NCBI GenBank assembly: GCA_029931535.1
Contig: JAQPZY010001688.1
Span: forward strand, 953,501 to 1,017,500
Reading direction: 5' to 3'
Source: Margaritifera margaritifera
Lineage: Eukaryota > Mollusca > Bivalvia > Unionida > Margaritiferidae
DNA: 64,000 nt
In this document: in pieces, positions 57,196 to 64,000 of the stretch
Layout: the number at the start of each line of letters is the position of its first letter
Position numbering within the stretch: the first letter of the stretch is position 1
Made by a program: the position numbers and the translations under genes
Notes under the pieces: generated by a model
The model's input: the letters and a program-made list of their open reading frames with translations, nothing else
What the model was told of the DNA's origin: nothing
Databases searched by the model: none

Positions 57196-57870
57196 ATGAT
57201 TTTAAGGGTTCTGATTCACCCAAAGTACAAAAAAAATCCATCAAGGTATTAAGGAGATATAAGGAAATGAAAAATTTAATGCAAATTTTATATGACTGTT
57301 ACCTTGACACCAAGATCAAAGAAGCGACCAAGTGTCTCAAAGAATGAATTGTCTTGGATTCATAATGATTCAACCCAAACACGAACAAAACCAACCAAGG
57401 GGTTTAGGAAACACATGTATATGCAAACAAAAAACTTTAACCAAAAAAATAACACAAATTTTCTATGACTGTGATATTGACCGCAAGGTTAAAGGGGCGA
57501 GAAATTGAATCACAGAATGAATTGTCTTAGCATCATAATGATTCATGCCAAGTATGATTATAATATATCAAGGGCTTAGGAAATATAGGCAAATGAAGAA
57601 ACTTAAACCAAAACCTTAATACAAATATTTGATGACTGTGACCTGTCCCCAAGGTAAAAGAAGCAAGCCAGCATGTCATAGAATGCATTACCTTAGCATC
57701 ATAATGATCAATGCCACTTAGGACAAGAATCTATCAAGGAGTTTAGGAAATATATGCAAATTAAAAACCTGAACCAAAACCTTAGCAAACTGTTGACACT
57801 GACACCGCCGCCATCAGAAAAGTGACTTCTATGTCTCTCTTTCCACTAATGTGGGCCTGTCCAAAATTCT
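57196..57870. repeat. ~165-bp degenerate tandem repeat, about 4 units
   Basis: Units share GAATTGTCTTAGCATCATAA, TGATTCATGCCAAGTATGA, ATCAAGGGCTTAGGAAATAT and AACTTAAACCAAAACCTTAA. It ends CAGAAAAGTGACTTCTATGT and CACTAATGTGGGCC. Fragments of the same ending are at 17.95 and 20.2 kb. Confidence 0.75.
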
Positions 57871-58284
57871 CCAAGAATTTATTTATTCACAATCCAAATC
57901 TTGCGGACATGTGACCAATTTAATTTAATTAAATTTGGATATGTTGATTGATACATAAGGGCTTTGTAGACTTTGATATGACAACCCCTGTTCTATACAA
58001 TGTTCTTTATCAACTTGCCATTTTATACATCATCTTTTCAAGAGTGCCTGAATGACAATAGAAATGGTGATGTCATGACCAATGTGACTATTAGTAATTT
58101 TGACATTATGATTACCTTGTAAGAGGGAGTTTGAATGTCAGGTGATTTCATGTTTAAAGTTGTTCCCTTCTAAACTAATTAAATGTTGCATACTTAACAT
58201 TTCACCTTGTTTGTTTCTTTTACAAAATGCAACTCGCTAAGTAAACAAATGAATATTTTAATACCAATTTTCTGAATCTACTGT
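57871..58284. other. Non-coding stretch
   Basis: AT-rich unique sequence. No gene was recognised. Confidence 0.5.
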
Positions 58285-58620
58285 TAAAATTTTTTAATTT
58301 CAGCTCATATATATATATATATATAGACACAAAAATGAGTAATGGCACAGTTACAAAAGTTTCCGAATGTTTCAAGCTAATCAAACTCTTTTAATTTCAG
58401 CTCATATATATATATATATATAGACACAAAAATGAGTAATGGCACAGTTACAAAAGTTTCCGAATGTTTCAAGCTAATCAAACTCTTTGTCTGGGTAAGA
58501 AACAACTTACAAAAACAAATGCATAATACCAAATCCGAGAGAATGCCTGAACTGTTTACATGTTTGAATGACAAGGGAAATCTACACAAAAAATAGTTAA
58601 ATAATGAAAAGACAACAGAC
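58285..58620. repeat. (TA)n-headed dispersed repeat, copy 2, with ~97-bp head duplication
   Basis: The head (TTTTAATTTCAGCTCATATA, TA run, AGACACAAAAATGAGTAATG, TTTCCGAATGTTTCAAGCTA) occurs twice in tandem with almost no difference (about 58295-58391 and 58392-58488). One body follows, matching 4.85-5.07 kb in block order. The very close duplicate could be real or an assembly artefact. Confidence 0.7.
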
Positions 58621-60199
58621 GAAAAACAAAAGATGTCAACTACATGTTTGTTTCAGTCTCTCATACATGTAACACGATACATTGTCATGGATCCCATTTT
58701 GGGGGTGGATATAGTTTTTATATTGAAGCTACTTTAGTATATAGTGCGACCTCATTTATAATGCATTACACTTTAATCGATACCCTGATAAGCTTTGCAA
58801 TATGGAACAAATTTAAATAACTTAGATAAATCCACACAAAAAACCACCAAAAGAAAGTTAATGGTTAACACAAAAAATTCAGAAAACTTTACCTTAGAAA
58901 AGTGAAAAAATGTAATAAATTTACATGAAAGCAGCATGTTTCTATGCTTTTGCTGATTATCCCCCACCTCTACATACTCCCCTTCCTATGAATGGATCTA
59001 ATGACCGTCATATATGTATAAACAAACTTCAATTATTTCCAAATGTCTCTGCAAAGAAAGAATAAAACAGATCTCTTTAGAGTTACCTTATCTCCAAAAC
59101 TGGCATATACATGTAGTAGTCTAACCGGCTAATGACTAGCAACTTTGTTCTATGTTCATTACTCAAAGTATCTGCTTGGTTGGTTACTTTGCTATCAATT
59201 ATTATACTTGCTAATTGTATCTATTTTTCTCCCACTTATTGAAATAGGCCTCCCAGCCACCTACAATCAAAATCCATAACAAACATGCTTCATACTGACT
59301 TAAAACTTTTTTGTTATTCTTCTAATAAAAAAACTATGACTAAGGGATTCCTGACCACACACACAAGTCCTGAATATGTTTCATATATATCGCGACATTG
59401 TCCTAGCGTGTGTTACATCTGGAAATAAACTGGTACTTTGGAAATACATGTACCTGACAATGAGTTCAACCTTCAGATACTGAAGGCACTCAGTATGCTT
59501 TACAACATTTCCTTTCAGATGAATCAAATGGCTCTAAAATTCCACTTGTCCACTCATATTTACGAGCGGTGGCTGAGGAAGGGCAAGTCACTTTTTCAAG
59601 ATGCTCGTCCAATTGGACAAGTGGCATTTTAAGCAGATTCAGTATTATATGTACAGTGAAGGATAAGCAAAATTGAGCTGGACAAGAAAACGTTCCAAAT
59701 CACTTGCCCTGCAGAACAAGTAGCCAGCTGAAAATTGTTAGAGCCCTAATATATGAATATTCTGAAAATTAAATTTGTTTGGTTTATGCTTCCAATTACT
59801 ATTTTTAAAATAAACATTCTTTAAACCAGGTAAATATTTAATATGTTTGACCCATGTTTCCAATTGCATTTTTTTTAAAATCTATTTTTAAAACAAGGTA
59901 GATATTTCAATCTGAAAAGCTGTTGTTATTGCATTAACTAGGGATGGTAATTTCATGTGCAATTTTTACAATTTGCTATTATGATTGGTTTGTATCCGTG
60001 AGCCTGGTTTTCAGTTATCTTCCTCTGTCTACATTTTCTTATGACAACGAATGCCATCCTCAAAAACGACAATGTCGACGAAACGAGGAAGGTCACTGGT
60101 GCGAGTATGAGACTCTATGGCCTATTTGTGAATATTGACGTAAACACTGTACTTTTTTTGAAATTTTACAGTACAAAAACAGGATAATAACAAGACGAA
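58621..60199. other. Non-coding stretch
   Basis: Mostly unique. At about 59535-59720, words such as TTCCACTTGTCC, GGACAAGTGGCATTTT and CACTTGCC echo 25.66-25.76 kb and make short inverted repeats. A 64-codon frame at 59944-60138 ends with a Cys/Arg-rich segment (ECHPQKRQCRRNEEGHWCEY) that looks protein-like, but no family was recognised. Confidence 0.5.
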
Positions 60200-60730
60200 A
60201 TCATTGTTGTTCTCATGGGTCTAGTATCAGCTGACTGCGTTGGTACATCTTTCAAAAAATTAAAATTTGTTATTGTTTACATCGAAACGAATCGGAGACA
60301 ATAAACTCTTAAGTAGCTGCACACAATTCAATATTTTCTATAGATGCTTAATGTAAACTCACGTGGCACCTCATGAAAGATTTAGAATAAAAACTTAACA
60401 AGGATACATACCTATTTACCAGCTGCCACTCAAGCAAGACCGTCACGTACCACCGACTTGTAACAAGGCTGCAATCAGCTGTTCTATGAAAATTGATTGA
60501 AATTTTAGTTCAACTTTTTTCAATCTTACGTCAGTGGAAATATGGCCAAAATGTCCCCTCTGTGCTTCATTGGACTCATTAAGTACACATTAAATGCATA
60601 ATCCAATTGTCTATATATGCAATTATTCACTGAAACACTACATTAAGAAGATCTGCACACTTCAAGTTGATTTAAATTTCGTCCCTCCTCCCACGCACGT
60701 CGCCATTTTCTTTACAGACAGGTGAGCGTA
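60200..60730 (+). promoter_or_regulatory. Possible promoter or first exon with splice donor
   Basis: This part has more CpG than the rest of the window. CACGCACGTCGCCATTTTCT (60692-60711), a YY1-like CGCCATTTT word in a region with a run of pyrimidines, is followed by CAG|GTGAGC at 60719-60727, a consensus 5' splice site. That would fit a short non-coding first exon of a plus-strand gene continuing beyond the window. No coding exon was found downstream to confirm it. Confidence 0.3.
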
Positions 60731-60951
60731 CAAGTAGCCGCAGATTCGTATAATACAATACAATAGGTTCTAACTCCAGTTTCGGTTTTGTTTTCAGCTT
60801 TTGAATAGATTTTTCAAGTAGTTCATAGTTTATATAAATGTGTTACATTCGCTCTGTCTCAATTTTATGTGCCATTGTTCTGTTTACTCTCTGATATGCA
60901 ATAGAATATTCATTAAAAGCGGTAACTTAGCAATATACTTACGTAATCGAA

Positions 60952-60978
60952 TGACGTCATACGCAATAGCTAACCAAT
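60952..60978. promoter_or_regulatory. Perfect CRE with adjacent CCAAT box
   Basis: TGACGTCA at 60952-60959 is the full palindromic CREB/ATF site, and CCAAT lies at 60974-60978 (TAACCAATGCGG), 14 bases downstream. The pair is a common promoter arrangement in animals. Neither strand shows an assured transcript start nearby, so the regulated gene is unknown. Confidence 0.45.
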
Positions 60979-61177
60979 GCGGAGAAGCCCTGACAATTGA
61001 GGCAATGAACTCGGAGTACTGTGTATTGACGTTACTGTGTATTCCAGCGTATAGTGCAGTCAGCCTATTGCATGATCTTATTGAATCGAACATCAGGTGG
61101 TCTGTACTACAAGTTATTGGACCATATCTATATCGACATATTTAAGGTCATCTTGGTATGGATCGAAGACACAACAA

Positions 61178-61180
<3 letters not shown>

Positions 61181-61251
<71 letters not shown>
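61181..61251. repeat. (GA)n microsatellite
   Basis: About 70 bases of GA with one AAAG interruption. The plus frames through it (95-111 codons) are artefacts. Confidence 0.95.
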
Positions 61252-62689
61252 TCAGTGTGCACTACATGTAAAATGCATGTATTTTATTATTTCAGTCATG
61301 GATGTTTGGTGTATATTCCTATTTATTTGTTATGTATGTGCATTGTTACACGCTCCGTATGTAAATTATTGTATGTCGATCTAACCTAAGTAAGTATGGT
61401 GTGTCGATCTAACCTAAGTAAATATATTATTTGCGCATGAAAATATAAACTTGTCGTGCCATTCGCAGTTTTTGCCCAAGTGCACTTGATTGATTTATTG
61501 TTTCGCCTGCGCTAGTCGATAAAAAGCTGAAATTTGTTCTTACTTTCATATGTGTTAATCATTAGATCTGGTTATTTCATTATCACCTAAATGCGACCTC
61601 TGCGGAATCAGCCGGGCGACTTTTGTAAACAGAACGATACGCACGCGCGAACTTGTGACGTTAGTGGGGAACTGTGCACAATAATAATAATACTGAACGA
61701 TCGTTTAAATAAAACTTGCGTTTTGCTTTGCGACATTTTTAAATGATGGGTATCTTTTAATTCAGTAATGTTTACTACCTCCTACACCTATTTTCGTTTT
61801 AATTAAAAAGTTTCGTTTATGTTTATGTCTAGCACTGATTTGCCTGTCCAAATCTTGCAGGAATCGACCCAAAAAGGACAATTTAGGTCCTGAAGCATTT
61901 TCTTCGCAGAAAAAGACGTGCAAACATTTTGTACAATAGTAATAGCCGGCACCAAATAACGAATCAATCGTCTTTAGGTCGATTATATATTTAGACAATA
62001 ATTTTTTTAAAAAATCATTTCATAAGACTTTTGTATATTCAATACATGTGTGTTTAGGTGCAATTTATATTACACGACGCCATCTGACACGGAGTATTGT
62101 AATTGTAGCCCAGCAGTTATTAAACAGCGTATGTTCGTTAACTGGACAATTTATAATCATCATTTATGTTACACAAAGTCATCTGACTTGGAGCGTCATA
62201 TTTATTTAAGCAGACCAAATTATAGCCCAGCAATTACCAACGGAAGTATGTAAGTTTTAAAGTCATACATACATGCAGGCCTATTGAGAGGGTACATCAC
62301 AAAACAGTCCACAGTGAACACAATTTTTTTTCTTCCATGTTTCATATACCAGTAAATGCACGTGCAAGCTCGCAATATATTTTGGAACATTTTGTGTCTC
62401 TTCTGCTTCGTCGATATGGATGATTTAAAGGTAACACATCAATGGGAATGGACGAATAAGAATGTACATGTATAACTTTTGATAATCTTATATATTAGGA
62501 GGCGTTATCGTCGTCAACATTTATGGACCAAAAACAAACTTTTAGATGAGAACAATGTTGAGCAATTCACTTATCGCCTGAGCAAAAAATAACCACGAAC
62601 ACTCATTGGGCAGTGGCGTAGATACCTGTACGCAAATACATAGATCTAGAAAAATACAAATAAATTAATCAGAATAAAAAAAGAATTTT
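61252..62689. other. Non-coding stretch with a small CpG-dense patch
   Basis: Ten CpGs fall within 61594-61660, including CACGCGCGAACTTGTGACGT, in a window where CpG is otherwise rare. TCGATCTAACCTAAGTAA is directly repeated at about 61376-61422. No exon was recognised. Confidence 0.5.
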
Positions 62690-62930
62690 CAAAAATTATA
62701 GCACCAGTATCCGCTCTTTTGCATTCAAAATTCACCAGAATGCACCATTAACCTCATTTTTTCAAAACTTTTCTGAGGAAGGCCCGCTAGACCCCCGCCA
62801 GAAGGAAGAGGTAAAAACCACTCCCGCATCCGCAAATCGCTGTGCGCTTCGCGCCTCGAAGTTTGCGTACATTTCATAATGATTTTGCTACGGCCATGCA
62901 TTAGGCGTAGAACGCCATATACAATCAAAG
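62690..62930 (-). repeat. Probable dispersed repeat fragment
   Basis: The text TTCACCAGAATGCACCATTA, GAGGAAGGCCCGCTAGACCC and GCTTCGCGCCTCGAAGTTTG is of a kind I associate with widespread animal repeats: a charged read-through frame followed by a CG-rich block. No second copy exists in this window, so this is recall rather than evidence. Confidence 0.3.
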
Positions 62931-62959
62931 TTATTTATTTTCATAATTACCACCATGCG

Positions 62960-63455
62960 AATTAGTATGAATTCTAAGTATATACTGAAATTAGTATGAA
63001 TACTAAATATATAGTGAAATTAGTATGAATTCTAAGTGTATACTAAAATTACTATGAATAAAAAGTATATACTGAAATTAGTATGAATTCTAAGTATATA
63101 CTGAAATTAGTATGAATACAGAGTATATACTGAAATTAGTACGAATACAGAGTATATAATGAAATTAGTATGAATACAAAGTATATACTGAAATTAGTAT
63201 GAATTCTAAGTATATACTGAAATTAGTATGAATACTAAATATATAGTTAAATTAGTATGAATTATAAGTATATACTGAAATTAGTATGAATACTAAGTAT
63301 ATACTGAAATTAGTATACTAAGTATATACTGAAAATAGTATGAATATTAAGTATATACTGAAATTAGTACGAATACTAAGTTTATACTGAAATTAGTATG
63401 AATACTAAGTATCTACTGAAATTAGTATGAATACTAAGCATCTACTGAAAATTTT
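62960..63455. repeat. 29-bp minisatellite, about 17 copies
   Basis: The unit is GAAATTAGTATGAATACTAA followed by GTATATACT, with variants GAATTCTAAG and GAATACAGAG. It has one shortened unit at about 63310. AT-rich and non-coding. Confidence 0.95.
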
Positions 63456-64000
63456 ATGAAAGCAGAGGCATGTGTGTGCTATAGATGTCTGATGAAAATA
63501 GCAGACAAACGTGGAAGTTCTGACTATGTGAACTTGTTTATGATCTAAGACTAACACCAAGAGGGATTGGAAACGCCTTACCTAGCCCACCAAATATACC
63601 CTTTCCTATTTGTTATGAAAATCAGGTTTCGTGTGCAATGTAAAGTCATTCAGTTTGATTTATTGAGAGGGACAGAGAAGCTCATTCATATTCCATATTT
63701 TGTAAACCACACTGCTCCTATATTTCATTAATAACATAAGAAATAAAAGTATTATTTTTATTGGCAAAAGATTTGAGAGTGCATTGGTGAAATTAATTTT
63801 TGACATTTTAGAAACATTTGTGGAAATATGAGAAGTAAACGACGAATTTTTCATTGCGTAGAACATTTGCCACTGTGGCTTTTTGTAAACCATTTTACGC
63901 AATTTGTATGTAAAATACATTAATAAAATGTACATGCAAATAATCTAAGTACATTGAAATATGCAATGCAAAAATATCTACCTAAATATTTTGTATCATT
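63456..64000. other. Non-coding stretch
   Basis: Unique sequence. A 91-codon minus frame at 63660-63935 has no recognised motif. Confidence 0.5.

Noticed and set aside
61054..61389. 111-codon frame with Arg-Glu repeats
   Set aside because: Generated by the GA microsatellite.

Overview
This window is eukaryotic, AT-rich, non-coding DNA from an invertebrate. The mix of tRNA-Leu-derived SINEs, short TA-flanked inverted-repeat elements, DIRS-type retrotransposons, many minisatellites and frequent TACATGTA-like words suggests a mollusc, perhaps a bivalve, but I cannot name the species. I found no intact host protein-coding gene, no rRNA and no functional tRNA. Nearly all longer open frames are tandem repeats read through, or pieces of decayed mobile elements.

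Layout. 0-12 kb: largely unique intergenic or intronic sequence with a spliced-looking hAT transposase relic (1.2-1.8 kb), a nuclear-receptor-motif repeat cluster (2.4-3.3 kb), a SINE (4.0 kb), microsatellites, a second possible hAT relic (10.3-10.7 kb) and a 257-bp hAT-type MITE with an 8-bp target duplication (11.4 kb). 12.4-15.9 kb: a nested block of three 42-bp satellite arrays interleaved with three copies of an element ending in GGNGGCGCTCT, two of which keep a nearly identical 68-codon open frame. 16.9-22.8 kb: 63-, 32- and 49-bp minisatellites and dispersed repeat pairs. 23.3-31.7 kb: seven of nine full copies of a ~217-bp double-hairpin element with TA target duplications (the other two are at 50.0 and 51.8 kb). 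31.8-36.3 kb: three long clusters of degenerate ~120-150 bp repeats carrying DR1-like, IR3 (ERE-like) and AAGATGGC (YY1-like) motifs.

38.0-41.2 and 43.0-47.7 kb: two DIRS-type tyrosine-recombinase retrotransposons, both on the minus strand, with inverted terminal repeats and an internal complementary region that joins copies of the two outer ends. They carry different internal deletions: the first lacks most of ORF1, the second lacks the middle of pol through the N-terminal part of the recombinase. Both are dead by stops and frameshifts. 47.7-60 kb: more repeats, including a minus-strand SINE, a TIR element whose filled and empty sites are both in the window (55.5 kb versus 20.9 kb), a 42-bp minisatellite and a repeat with a hammerhead-like core.

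60.2-61.7 kb is the best candidate for host regulatory DNA: a perfect CRE next to a CCAAT box, a possible first-exon donor and a small CpG-dense patch. The window ends in a 29-bp minisatellite (63.0-63.5 kb). Repeat families were recognised by eye from shared words, so their boundaries are approximate unless target duplications are given.
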